From assembly GCF_000154445.1 (NCBI RefSeq), contig NZ_DS499559.1: a DNA stretch of 64,000 nt; one strand, given 5' to 3'. The notes under the pieces were generated by a model. That model was not told where the DNA came from and did no database searches. It saw only the letters and a list, made by a program, of their open reading frames with translations. Made by a program: the position numbers and the translations under genes. The DNA is from Intestinibacter bartlettii (lineage in GTDB: Bacteria; Bacillota; Clostridia; Peptostreptococcales; Peptostreptococcaceae). This document shows positions 43,607 through 52,742 of this stretch, in pieces (the stretch's first letter is position 1; each line of letters begins with the position of its first letter).

Positions 43607-44956
43607 ATGATAAATAATGTAAAAGAAATCGTAGAAAAAGTTATAGCAGATGTAAAAGTAAAGAATCCAGGTCAAGAAGAATTCCATCAAACAGTTGAAG
43701 AAGTATTTACTTCATTAATTCCTGTACTAGAAAAAAATCCAGCATATGTAGATGAGAAAATATTAGAACGTTTAGTAGAACCAGAAAGACAAATAATGTT
43801 TAGAGTACCATGGATAGATGACAAAGGTGAAATACAAATAAATAGAGGTTTCAGAGTTCAATTTAATTCTGCAATAGGACCGTATAAAGGTGGACTAAGA
43901 TTCCATCCATCAGTAAACTTAAGTATTATCAAATTCTTAGGATTTGAACAAATATTTAAAAACTCATTAACAGGTCTTCCAATAGGTGGAGGTAAAGGTG
44001 GTTCAGACTTTGACCCAAAAGGAAAATCAGACAGGGAGATAATGAGATTCTGCCAAAGTTTTATGACAGAGTTATATAGACATATAGGACCAGACACAGA
44101 TGTTCCAGCAGGAGATATAGGTGTTGGAGGAAGAGAAATTGGTTATTTATATGGTCAATATAAGAGAATAAGAAATGCAAATAATCAAGGTGTTTTAACA
44201 GGGAAAGGTCTAACTTTTGGAGGTTCTCTAGCAAGAACTGAAGCAACAGGATATGGATTAGTATATTTTGTTGAGGAAATGTTAAAAGAAGCAGGAAAAA
44301 CTATAGAAGGGAAAAGAGTTGTTGTATCAGGATCAGGAAATGTTGCGATATATGCGGTTCAAAAAGCTCAATCATTAGGAGCAAAAGTAGTTGCTATGAG
44401 TGATTCAAATGGGTACATAGTTGATGAAGAAGGTATAGATGTAGCATTAATACAGCAAATAAAAGAAGTTGAAAGAAAAAGAATAAAAGAGTATGTAGAT
44501 AGAAGACCATGTGCTAAATATTTTGAAGGAAAAGGTATATGGAATATTAAAGCAGATGTGGTGTTACCATGTGCAACTCAAAATGATATAAATTTAGATG
44601 ATGCAAAGAAAATCGTTGAAAATGGAACTTTTGCAGTTGGAGAAGGAGCTAATATGCCTTGTACTAACGAAGCTGTTGAATATTTCTTAGAAAAAGGTGT
44701 ATTATTAGCACCAGCAAAAGCGGCTAATGCAGGTGGGGTTGCCACTTCAGCATTAGAAATGTCTCAAAATAGTATGAGATTGGCTTGGACATTTGAAGAA
44801 GTTGATAAAAAATTACACGATATAATGGTAAATATATTCAAAGATTCAAGAGATGCTGCAAAACAATATGGTTTCGAAGGAAATTATGTTGTTGGGGCAA
44901 ATATAGCAGGATTTTTAAAAGTCGCTGATGCTATGATGGCACAAGGGTTAGTTTAG
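43607..44956 (+). CDS. Glutamate dehydrogenase, copy 2
   Basis: The 449-residue protein is a close paralog of the preceding GDH, aligned without large gaps, with the same catalytic lysine motif (GGGKGGSDFDPKGKSD) and nucleotide fingerprint GSGNVA...VVAMSDSNGYIVD. The two copies differ mainly at conservative positions and at YVDRRPCAKYFEGKG versus YAVRKPSAKYFEGNKG. The tandem arrangement with separate promoters and a terminator between them suggests a duplication kept for different expression or coenzyme use. AGGAG precedes ATG 43607. It is followed by the valS promoter without a terminator. Confidence 0.95.
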   Translation: MINNVKEIVEKVIADVKVKNPGQEEFHQTVEEVFTSLIPVLEKNPAYVDEKILERLVEPERQIMFRVPWIDDKGEIQINRGFRVQFNSAIGPYKGGLRFHPSVNLSIIKFLGFEQIFKNSLTGLPIGGGKGGSDFDPKGKSDREIMRFCQSFMTELYRHIGPDTDVPAGDIGVGGREIGYLYGQYKRIRNANNQGVLTGKGLTFGGSLARTEATGYGLVYFVEEMLKEAGKTIEGKRVVVSGSGNVAIYAVQKAQSLGAKVVAMSDSNGYIVDEEGIDVALIQQIKEVERKRIKEYVDRRPCAKYFEGKGIWNIKADVVLPCATQNDINLDDAKKIVENGTFAVGEGANMPCTNEAVEYFLEKGVLLAPAKAANAGGVATSALEMSQNSMRLAWTFEEVDKKLHDIMVNIFKDSRDAAKQYGFEGNYVVGANIAGFLKVADAMMAQGLV

Positions 44957-44985
44957 TATAAATTCAATGTATAAAAAAAAGTAGA

Positions 44986-45015
44986 TTGACAATAATAAAG
45001 TATATTAGATATAAT
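44986..45015 (+). promoter_or_regulatory. Sigma-A promoter of the valS T-box leader
   Basis: A consensus -35 TTGACA (44986-44991) and -10 TATAAT (45010-45015) with an 18-base spacer. Confidence 0.85.
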
Positions 45016-45029
45016 AAAAATTAATTAAT

Positions 45030-45285
45030 AAATAAAAAGACTGAGAAAAAGAGGAGTACGTAAATACTGCTAACAGAGAGGAAAATCAATTGCTGAAAGA
45101 TTTTTCTAGATAAGATTTATGGAAAGTAGCTTTGGAGTTGCTAAACTGAAATAGTAGTAAGTTTAGACGGTGAGAATCGTTAAATCTATTGAGAGTTAAG
45201 ATATAATTTTAATACAATATATCTTAAAATTAAGGTGGTAACGCGAGCTTTTCGTCCTTAGATGGGATGAAAGGCTCTTTTTTAT
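45030..45285 (+). promoter_or_regulatory. T-box riboswitch, valine specific
   Basis: The leader contains the T-box core AAGGTGGTAACGCGAG (45232-45247) and a terminator formed by GAGCTTTTCGTCC (45245-45257) and GGGATGAAAGGCTC (45264-45277) with a T-run. The apical part of stem I starts with AGAGAGG near 45076. On the return strand GGAAAGTAGCTTTGGAGT places GTA (45126-45128), a valine codon, in the specifier position, in agreement with valS downstream. Uncharged tRNA-Val should stabilise the antiterminator and allow valS transcription. Confidence 0.92.
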
Positions 45286-45417
45286 TTAAAATCATCTTAT
45301 TTATTAACTTAAACTTTAAATAGTTTTAAATATAGGTTTAATTAATAATAATTATGACACCAAGCTAAGCAAACAAGGGTTGAAAGAACTTTAATATAAA
45401 ATTTTAAGGAGGAAAAG

Positions 45418-48087
45418 ATGACTAAAGCAAATTTATCAAAAACTTATAATCCAAAAGACTTTGAACAAAGATTATATCAAGAGTGGATGGATAAAGGTTA
45501 TTTCAAATCAAGTCCAAATCCAGATAAAAAACCATTCTGTATAGTTTTACCACCACCAAATATAACAGGACAACTTCATATGGGGCATGCACTTGACCAT
45601 ACTTTACAAGATGTTCTTATAAGATGGAAACGTATGGATGGATATGAAGCATTATGGCAACCAGGAACTGACCATGCTTCTATAGCAACTGAAGTTAAAG
45701 TTGTTGAAAAAATAAGAAAAGAAGAAGGAAAATCTAAATATGAATTAGGAAGAGAAGAATTCCTAAAAAGAGCTATGGATTGGAAAGATGAGTACGGTAG
45801 AGTTATAGTTGACCAAATGAAACAATTAGGTTCTTCTTGTGACTGGGATAGAGAAAGATTCACAATGGACCAAGGTTGTAACGAAGCTGTTACAGAGTTC
45901 TTCGTAAAATTATATGAAAAAGGTCATATATATAGAGGAAACAGAATAATCAACTGGTGTCCAGACTGTAAAACTACTTTATCAGATGCAGAAGTAGAAC
46001 ACGAAGAAAAAGACGGTAACTTCTATCATGTTAAATACTATCTAAAAGATAGCGATCAATATTTAGAAGTAGCTACTACTAGACCTGAAACAATGTTAGG
46101 AGATACTGGTATAGCTGTTAACCCAAATGATGAAAGATACAAAGATATAGTTGGTAAAGTTGCAATACTTCCAATAGTAGGAAGAGAACTTCCAATAGTT
46201 GCTGACGATTATGTTGATATGGAATTCGGAACTGGTGTTGTTAAAATGACTCCAGCTCATGACCCTAACGACTTCGGTGTTGGTCAAAGACACAACTTAG
46301 AGCAAATCAACGTAATGAACGAAGACGGTTCTATGAACGATCTTTGCGGAAAATACGCAGGAATGGACAGATACGAATGTAGAAAAGAACTTATAAAAGA
46401 TTTAGAAGAAGAAGGATTCTTAATCAAAATAGTTCCTCATCCACATGCTGTTGGTACTTGCTACAGATGTCACACAGTAGTTGAACCAAGATTATCTGAA
46501 CAATGGTTCGTTAAAATGGATGAATTAGCAAAACCTGCTATAGATATATTAAAAAATGAAGAATTAAAATTCGTTCCAGAAAGATATGGAACAGGAACTT
46601 ACCTACAATGGTTAGAAAACATCAGAGACTGGTGTATATCTAGACAGTTATGGTGGGGTCACCAAATACCAGCATACTACTGTCAAGAATGTGGAGAAGT
46701 AGTTGTTGCTAAAGAAGCTCCACACAAATGTGAAAAATGTGGATGCACTGAATTCAAACAAGATGAAGACGTACTAGATACTTGGTTCTCATCTGCTTTA
46801 TGGCCATTCTCAACATTAGGTTGGCCACATAACACTGAAGAATTAGAATACTACTATCCAACTAACGTACTTGTTACAGGATACGATATAATATTCTTCT
46901 GGGTTGTAAGAATGGCATTTGCAGGTATGTTCTGCATGAATGAAACTCCATTCGAACACGTTTTAATCCACGGATTAGTTAGAGACTCTCAAGGTAGAAA
47001 AATGAGTAAATCTCTTGGAAATGGTATAAATCCATTAGAAGTAATAGATGAATACGGTGCAGATGCATTAAGATTCATGTTAATAACAGGAAACTCTCCA
47101 GGAAATGACATGAGATTCTACTTTGAAAGAGTTGAAGCATCAAGAAACTTCGCAAATAAATTATGGAATGCATCAAGATTCATATTCATGAACATAGATG
47201 ATGAAATAATGAACGGAGTAACAAGAGAATCTGTAGAAGCTAACTTCACATTAGCAGATAAATGGATAATATCTAGAGCTAATAGAGTAGCTAAAGAAGT
47301 TACAGAAAACATGGATAAATTCGATTTAGGTATAGCAGCAACAAAAGTTGAAGACTTCGCTTGGTCTGAATTCTGTGATTGGTATATAGAAATAGTTAAA
47401 CCAAGATTATACGGTGAAGACAAAGAAGCTAAACAAACTGCTTTATATGTATTAACTTACGTATTAGAAAAAATACTTAAATTATTACATCCATACATGC
47501 CATTCATAACAGAAGAAATCTACTCTTGTCTACCAACAGTAGAAGGAAGCATAATGGTTTCTGAATGGCCACACTACAAAGAAGAAGACAACATGGCACA
47601 AGATGAGGCTATGATGGAACTTGCTATGGACGGTATAAGAAACATAAGAAATGCAAGAGCTGAAATGGATGTTCCACCATCAAAGAAAGCTAAAGTTATA
47701 ATAATACCAACTGAAGAAAAATTACCTGCTATAGAAGCTGGTAAAGATTACTTTGTAACATTAGCATCTGCTTCAGAAGTTCAAATACAAATGACTGAAG
47801 AAAATGTACCAGAAGATGCTGTAAGTGTTGTTATAGAAGGCGCTAAAATATTCATACCACTTGATGAATTAGTAGACTTCAGCAAGGAATTAGATAGATT
47901 AAACAAAGAAAAAGCTAAAATAGAAAGCGAAATAAAAAGAGTTAACGGAAAATTATCTAACCAAGGCTTCTTAGCTAAGGCTCCAGAAAAATTAGTTAAC
48001 GAAGAAAAAGCTAAAAAAGAAAAGTATGAAGAAATGCTTAAATCAGTATTAGAAAGATTAGAAAGCATCGAAGCTAAAATAAAATAA
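45418..48087 (+). CDS. valS: Valyl-tRNA synthetase
   Basis: The 889-residue class I synthetase has PPPNITGQLHMGHAL (HIGH motif) near residue 44, the CP1 editing domain, a zinc-like cysteine set (CQECGEVVVAKEAPHKCEKCGC), the KMSKS motif in GRKMSKSLGNG, the anticodon-binding helical domain and the C-terminal coiled-coil arm typical of ValRS (LDRLNKEKAKIESEIKRV). AGGAGG precedes ATG 45418. Expression is governed by the T-box. folC follows but behind a terminator. Confidence 0.98.
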   Translation: MTKANLSKTYNPKDFEQRLYQEWMDKGYFKSSPNPDKKPFCIVLPPPNITGQLHMGHALDHTLQDVLIRWKRMDGYEALWQPGTDHASIATEVKVVEKIRKEEGKSKYELGREEFLKRAMDWKDEYGRVIVDQMKQLGSSCDWDRERFTMDQGCNEAVTEFFVKLYEKGHIYRGNRIINWCPDCKTTLSDAEVEHEEKDGNFYHVKYYLKDSDQYLEVATTRPETMLGDTGIAVNPNDERYKDIVGKVAILPIVGRELPIVADDYVDMEFGTGVVKMTPAHDPNDFGVGQRHNLEQINVMNEDGSMNDLCGKYAGMDRYECRKELIKDLEEEGFLIKIVPHPHAVGTCYRCHTVVEPRLSEQWFVKMDELAKPAIDILKNEELKFVPERYGTGTYLQWLENIRDWCISRQLWWGHQIPAYYCQECGEVVVAKEAPHKCEKCGCTEFKQDEDVLDTWFSSALWPFSTLGWPHNTEELEYYYPTNVLVTGYDIIFFWVVRMAFAGMFCMNETPFEHVLIHGLVRDSQGRKMSKSLGNGINPLEVIDEYGADALRFMLITGNSPGNDMRFYFERVEASRNFANKLWNASRFIFMNIDDEIMNGVTRESVEANFTLADKWIISRANRVAKEVTENMDKFDLGIAATKVEDFAWSEFCDWYIEIVKPRLYGEDKEAKQTALYVLTYVLEKILKLLHPYMPFITEEIYSCLPTVEGSIMVSEWPHYKEEDNMAQDEAMMELAMDGIRNIRNARAEMDVPPSKKAKVIIIPTEEKLPAIEAGKDYFVTLASASEVQIQMTEENVPEDAVSVVIEGAKIFIPLDELVDFSKELDRLNKEKAKIESEIKRVNGKLSNQGFLAKAPEKLVNEEKAKKEKYEEMLKSVLERLESIEAKIK

Positions 48088-48101
48088 TTTTAGAATAATT
48101 T

Positions 48102-48148
48102 AAAAAGGCAGCTATCGTAAAGTACAATTTACGAAGGCTGTCTTTTTT
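48102..48148 (+). terminator. Terminator after valS
   Basis: AAAAAGGCAGCTATCGTAAA (48102-48121) pairs with 48128-48147, with an internal bulge, followed by T residues. Confidence 0.85.
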
Positions 48149-48373
48149 AGTTAAAAATATAAAAAAATAATGATACTCTAGAAGAATATTTAAATAAAAA
48201 TTAAGGTAATTTATGAATATATAAAAAAGTATTTTTATGTAGATTTTAACATGAATTCATGTCCAAAAGATGGAAATATATTATAATATATAATATGAGT
48301 AATGTATACTGAGTTATTATATAATATAAAACGTAAGTTACAATTAATAATATTAATTTAAGAAAGGAGAGCT

Positions 48374-49696
48374 ATCAAGAAAAACTTTTTGATAGTAATA
48401 CAGACGTTGAATTACCAAGAATCATTAAAATTCATAGAAGAATCTCATAAATTTGGGATTAGATTAGGACTTGAAAACTCATTGAAATTACTTGAGTTAT
48501 TAGGAAATCCACAAGACAAATTAAAAATAATACATGTTGCAGGAACTAATGGAAAAGGTTCAGTATGTTCATTTATTGCTAACTCATTACATGCACAAGG
48601 ATATAAAGTTGGACTTTATACATCTCCATACTTAGAAAAATTCACAGAAAGAATAAGAATAAACGGAGAAAATATACCAGAAGAAGATGTTGCTAGAATA
48701 GTAACATTAATGAGAGAAAAAATAGAACAAATGGTGAAAGAAGGATTCTCTTATCCAACTGAATTCGAAATAGAAACTGCTATGGCATTTTACTACTATT
48801 GGGAACAAGGAGTTGACTATGTTGCATTAGAAGTAGGTCTAGGTGGTAGATATGATGCAACTAATGTTATAAAAGACTCTCTTGCAAGTGTAATAGTTTC
48901 TTTAAGTTTAGACCATATAGGAATATTAGGCGATACTTTAGGAAAAATAGCTTACGAAAAAGCTGGTATAATAAAACCTAATGGACTAACTATATCTTAT
49001 AAACAAAAAGAAGAAGCAGCAGAAGTTATAAAAGACGTTTGTAAAGAACAAAATTCTGAGTACATAGAAGTAGATTTTGATTCAATAAATGTTAAAAAAT
49101 CTGATGTATCATCTCAAATATTTGACTGCACAATAGACGGTGAAAAATTTGAAGATATGGAAATACAATTAATAGGCGACCACCAAGTTAATAATGCCGT
49201 TTTAGCACTTACTGTATTAAAAGCAATAAGAGATAAACGTGGGGTTGAATTAAGTAATGAAGCTATTAAAAAAGGATTCCATGATACTAAATGGCCAGGA
49301 AGAATCGAAAAAATAAAAGATAATCCTGTATTTATAATAGATGGTGCTCATAATGAAGATGGAGCTAGATCACTTACAAATGCTTTAGAAAAGAACTTCA
49401 AAGGTAAAAAATTGACTTTCTTAATAGGAATGTTAGCAGATAAAGATATAGATTCTGTTTTAGATTTATTAATGGACAAGTTCGAAAAAGTTGTAACAAC
49501 TACTCCAGATAGCGATAGAGCGATAAGTTGTGAAGAGTTAAAAGCTAAAATTGAAAAATACGGAAAAGAAGTTATTGCTATACCTAAGATAGAAGATGCT
49601 GTACAATATGTGCTTGATCATGCAGAAAAAGATGAAGTAATAATTGCAGCAGGTTCACTATATATGATAGGACATATAAGAAGTATAGTTAAATAA
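48374..49696 (+). CDS. folC: Folylpolyglutamate/dihydrofolate synthase; start uncertain
   Basis: The protein has the FolC P-loop VAGTNGKGSVCSF, YTSPYLEKFTERI, the Mur-ligase-like EVGLGGRYDATNV, and the C-terminal DGAHNEDGARSL. It adds glutamate to folates in the cytoplasm. The start is unclear: AAAGGAGAG (48364-48370) points to an in-frame ATC at 48374 (spacing four), which would give 440 residues; TTG 48389 and TTG 48407 are also in frame. TTG 48407 would give the family-like N-terminus MNYQESLKFIEES but has no ribosome binding site. I list the longest supported form. Confidence 0.93.
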   Translation: MKKNFLIVIQTLNYQESLKFIEESHKFGIRLGLENSLKLLELLGNPQDKLKIIHVAGTNGKGSVCSFIANSLHAQGYKVGLYTSPYLEKFTERIRINGENIPEEDVARIVTLMREKIEQMVKEGFSYPTEFEIETAMAFYYYWEQGVDYVALEVGLGGRYDATNVIKDSLASVIVSLSLDHIGILGDTLGKIAYEKAGIIKPNGLTISYKQKEEAAEVIKDVCKEQNSEYIEVDFDSINVKKSDVSSQIFDCTIDGEKFEDMEIQLIGDHQVNNAVLALTVLKAIRDKRGVELSNEAIKKGFHDTKWPGRIEKIKDNPVFIIDGAHNEDGARSLTNALEKNFKGKKLTFLIGMLADKDIDSVLDLLMDKFEKVVTTTPDSDRAISCEELKAKIEKYGKEVIAIPKIEDAVQYVLDHAEKDEVIIAAGSLYMIGHIRSIVK

Positions 49697-49711
49697 AAAG
49701 ATATTATTAAA

Positions 49712-49771
49712 AATAAGAAAGAGAGTTATAGAGCATATAAAAAGTTGTTTTATGACTTTCTTTTTTATTTT
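49712..49771 (+). terminator. Terminator after folC
   Basis: AATAAGAAAG and inner AGTTATA pair with TATGACT and CTTTCTT, then a long T-rich run. Confidence 0.75.
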
Positions 49772-49871
49772 TACTTTACATATATTAGATAAAAAGGGAC
49801 AAGCACCAGGTTATAATTTCCGAAAAAATTAATATATTTATTGTAGTATAGTTTGAGAAAGGAGGGAGGAT

Positions 49872-50738
49872 TTGAAGATATATATTTCTAATTATTTGTC
49901 ACATAGCATAAGTATCATTAATTACGAAACTCTTGAAACAGAGAGAGAAATTATATTAAATAATAATATTTATCCGCATCATTTTTGTGTAGATAAAGAG
50001 GAAAATAAAATATTTATACCAAGTTTAATAAATGGAACACTTTATGCGGTTGATATTATTAGTGGAAAAATTTTAGACTCTATATCTGTCGGAGGAAGCT
50101 TAAGTCAAATTTTTATACATGAAGATGAATTATTCGTATCTAATGAGGATACAAACAGCATTTATATAATTAATAAATATACGTTAGAACCAGTAACAAT
50201 GATTAGCGTGGATGATATGCCACATGGGTTTAGTTATCATGAGAAAAATAAGCGATTATATGTACCGTGTATAAACTCAATAGTTTGCATAGATATAGAA
50301 AATAAATCAATTTATAAAAAGATAGATACTGATTTTAAAGCTTGGCATTTAGAAATAGATGAAAAAAAAGAAGAAATATATGTATCAACATTAGATGGGA
50401 AGTTAGTAATATTAAAAGAAGAAGATTTAGAAATAGTAAATACATTTTATGAACTTTTATTACCTGTTCAGATAAAATTTAATTACTCTGATAATAGAGT
50501 ATATATAAGTGATTTAGGATACAATCAAATTAAGATTCTAGATTATAAATTAGGAAAATACATAGGAAAAATAAAAATAAATGGTATTCCACAAGGACTA
50601 GAAATATCTAATGATTATAGTAGGCTATTTGTATCAGATACAGAAAATAGTGAAATAAAAGTATTTGATACAAAAACAAATCAACTGATGAAGGCTATTC
50701 ACGTAGGAAAAGAGCCTACAACAATAGTTTGTTTGTAG
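49872..50738 (+). CDS. YncE-like beta-propeller protein
   Basis: The 288-residue protein starts at TTG 49872 with a strong GGAGGGAGG upstream. It consists of about six to seven repeats of a propeller blade with the pattern (I/V)YI(S/T)N, D and tagged by phrases such as IYPHHFCVDKEENKIFIPS and PQGLEISNDYSRLFVSDTENS, as in YVTN/YncE proteins. No signal peptide or lipobox is seen, so it may be cytoplasmic. Partners and role are unknown. The stop codon lies inside the right arm of the following terminator hairpin. Confidence 0.75.
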   Translation: MKIYISNYLSHSISIINYETLETEREIILNNNIYPHHFCVDKEENKIFIPSLINGTLYAVDIISGKILDSISVGGSLSQIFIHEDELFVSNEDTNSIYIINKYTLEPVTMISVDDMPHGFSYHEKNKRLYVPCINSIVCIDIENKSIYKKIDTDFKAWHLEIDEKKEEIYVSTLDGKLVILKEEDLEIVNTFYELLLPVQIKFNYSDNRVYISDLGYNQIKILDYKLGKYIGKIKINGIPQGLEISNDYSRLFVSDTENSEIKVFDTKTNQLMKAIHVGKEPTTIVCL

Positions 50739-50748
50739 GCTACTTTTT
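50713..50748 (+). terminator. Terminator overlapping the end of the beta-propeller gene
   Basis: AGCCTACAA (50713-50721) in the coding sequence pairs with TTGTAGGCT (50733-50741), which contains the stop codon TAG (50736-50738), then T residues. The convergent DUF4364 gene ends at 50740 and uses the same structure. Confidence 0.8.
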
Positions 50749-51276
50749 ATATGTAGTAAGTAAATTTATTACTTCGGCATACATATGAGAAGCATTCTTT
50801 TTCCAGTTATTACAAATATGATTTGCTTGTTTTTCAGAAGAAACATTTAAGTTTAAATCAATTAAATTACTCTGATTTTCAATTACTCTAAGATTTACGA
50901 TGAATTCATTTTCGCTTTGCTTAACAAAACTAGATTTTACCTGGGTTTCAGCTAATAAACTTTCTTTATTTAATTTTATATAGTGATCTACCTTATTAGC
51001 TGAATCTATTGGAATTTTAAGCATAAGAGATTCCAATGTTTCAAGTCCCTTTTGAGTTAGACAATAATACTCCTTATCAGAGTCCTTATATATCTTTAAA
51101 AATTTTGATTCCATAAGTTGAGATAAAAGTTGTTGCAACGAGAAGTAATTCATCATTTCAGTTTCTAAAACAACTTGAGTGATTTGAGAGTTTGTCAAAT
51201 CCATTTTAATTTTATATAAAATATATAAGATTAAAAGTTTGTGGTAAGCTGTTTCTTCAGATGAATTTTCAAACAT
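50740..51276 (-). CDS. DUF4364 family protein, winged-helix-like
   Basis: From the second in-frame ATG (51276), nine bases behind GGAGG, the product has 178 residues; ATG 51285 is directly next to that site and thus less likely. The N-terminal half resembles a winged-helix DNA-binding domain (LTNSQITQVVLETEMMNYFSLQQLL, then LTQKGLETLESL), the typical feature of DUF4364 in clostridia. The rest has a small alpha/beta domain. The function of the family is not known; regulation of transcription is a reasonable guess. It is convergent with the beta-propeller gene. Confidence 0.8.
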   Translation of the reverse strand: MFENSSEETAYHKLLILYILYKIKMDLTNSQITQVVLETEMMNYFSLQQLLSQLMESKFLKIYKDSDKEYYCLTQKGLETLESLMLKIPIDSANKVDHYIKLNKESLLAETQVKSSFVKQSENEFIVNLRVIENQSNLIDLNLNVSSEKQANHICNNWKKNASHMYAEVINLLTTYKK

Positions 51277-51395
51277 ATTTATCATCCTCCACTAAACTAT
51301 TATAATAATATATTAAACTAAAATATAGAAAAATAAAAGGTATAAATCATTAAATTTGAAAAGATTTTATTTTTTAGAAGAGAGATTTTTTGTGA

Positions 51396-51430
51396 TAAAA
51401 AGGCTACCCATAAGGTAGCCTTCTGTTTGT
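51396..51430. terminator. Bidirectional hairpin between DUF4364 and SASP genes
   Basis: AAGGCTACC/GGTAGCCTT (51400-51408 and 51414-51422), loop CATAA. On the minus strand a TTTTT run follows, so it likely terminates the SASP transcript. Confidence 0.8.
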
Positions 51431-51455
51431 TTATCCACCTAAAAGTTTTTAGGGG

Positions 51456-51479
51456 ATTTTAATACTCAAGTATTAAAAT
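51456..51479. repeat. 11-bp inverted repeat downstream of the SASP gene
   Basis: ATTTTAATACT and AGTATTAAAAT are separated by only CA (51456-51479). It lies between the SASP stop and the strong hairpin at 51400; it may add to termination or be an operator. Confidence 0.5.
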
Positions 51480-51490
51480 TTACTATTATA

Positions 51491-51697
51491 CTATTTTCCA
51501 GCCATTTGTTTTTCAGCCATTTCAACTAATTTTTTAGTCATGTAGCCACCAACATAGCCATTTTGTCTTGCAGTTAAATTACCTTTATCAACTGCGTCAT
51601 AGTTAGCCATACCTAATTCGTTAGCTATTTCTAGTTTCATTTGGTTTAATGCAGCTTTAGCCTCAGGAACAACTTGTCTGTTATTAGAATTTGCCAT
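51491..51697 (-). CDS. Alpha/beta-type small acid-soluble spore protein
   Basis: The 68-residue protein shows the alpha/beta SASP hallmarks: an N-terminal Asn-rich start (MANSNNRQVVPEAKAALNQM), the GPR cleavage region KLEIANELG, and GNLTARQNGYVGGYMTKKLVEMAEKQ. These proteins coat spore DNA, change it to an A-like form and protect it from UV and heat. AAGGAGG lies ahead of ATG 51697. A sigma-G promoter is expected but I could not assign one with confidence. Confidence 0.97.
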   Translation of the reverse strand: MANSNNRQVVPEAKAALNQMKLEIANELGMANYDAVDKGNLTARQNGYVGGYMTKKLVEMAEKQMAGK

Positions 51698-51886
51698 AGT
51701 AAATTCCTCCTTAAGTTAATCAACATTCATTTAATGTTGTTACTTATAATTTCTCCAAATCGAAATATTATATTCTAAAAAAAAATGGAAGAAAAGTTAT
51801 TTTATTATTATAAATTAAAAAATTAGTTATTTTTTATTAGGTATAAAAATAAAGTTTTAATATAGGAAGATTGGAGGAGGATTGAT

Positions 51887-52639
51887 ATGTTTGCAAGAAC
51901 AAGGGCTTTTTTAAGCAGTATAATTTTGTTTCTACTTGGTTTGATACTGATTTTTGCTCTGGTTTATTGGATAAGGATTTTTTTAAATCAACAAAATTCA
52001 GATATTCCAATATACAAAGTAGATACAAATAAAAATGAAATAGCCTTAACTTTTGATATTTCATATAACGAAAGAAATATCGATGAAATTTTGGAGGTGT
52101 TAGATAAATATGATGTAAAAGCAACTTTTTTTGTTGTTGGAAATTGGATTGACGAAAATAAAGATGTTGTAAAAAAAATATATGATAGAGGGCATGAAAT
52201 AGGAAATCACTCTTGTACACATCCTTATTTTAATGAAATATCTGAAGAAGATATGAAAAAAGAATTAGAATCAACTTCTAAAAAAATAAAAGATATAACT
52301 GGAGAGGATACAAAAATATTTAGACCACCATATGGAGAGATAAATGAAGATGGTGTAAAAGTATGTGAATCCCTTGGCTATAAAGTTGTAAATTGGGATG
52401 TGGATTCTATGGATTGGAAAAATATAAAAGATATATACATAATTGACAGAGTTTCACAAAATGCCACTCCAGGGTCAATAATATTATTCCAAGGTGAAGG
52501 AAAAAATGTAGAAAATTATTTGGATAGTATTATAAGTCATTTTTCAAAAAGCGGGTATAAAATGTTGAAAATATCTGAATTATTGTATGATGATAATTAC
52601 TATGTAGACTCATCAGGCGTTCAGAGAAAGAAAGAATAA
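51887..52639 (+). CDS. PdaB-like polysaccharide deacetylase (sporulation type)
   Basis: The 250-residue protein has an N-terminal membrane anchor (residues 9-30) and a NodB domain. Motif 1 reads ALTFDISYNERN, the DISW/Y form seen in PdaB rather than the usual TFDDG. Motif 2 is HSCTHPYF and motif 3 RPPYGEINEDG. PdaB-type proteins maintain the spore cortex after late sporulation. GGAGGAGG precedes ATG 51887. Its position next to a SASP gene supports a sporulation link, although the genes are divergent. Substitution of the second aspartate by isoleucine casts doubt on catalytic activity. Confidence 0.85.
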   Translation: MFARTRAFLSSIILFLLGLILIFALVYWIRIFLNQQNSDIPIYKVDTNKNEIALTFDISYNERNIDEILEVLDKYDVKATFFVVGNWIDENKDVVKKIYDRGHEIGNHSCTHPYFNEISEEDMKKELESTSKKIKDITGEDTKIFRPPYGEINEDGVKVCESLGYKVVNWDVDSMDWKNIKDIYIIDRVSQNATPGSIILFQGEGKNVENYLDSIISHFSKSGYKMLKISELLYDDNYYVDSSGVQRKKE

Positions 52640-52742
52640 TAAGTACATATAAAAATAAAATGTAATAAATATGAATTTTAAAAAATATATTTATAACGTA
52701 TAGAAGATAAAGAAAGAATTAACAATTCGGGGGGATAAAAAT

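Noticed and set aside
51837..52220. 127-codon minus-strand frame opposite the PdaB-like gene
   Set aside because: Phe/Leu/Tyr-rich shadow of an AT-rich coding strand; no start signal and no protein motif.
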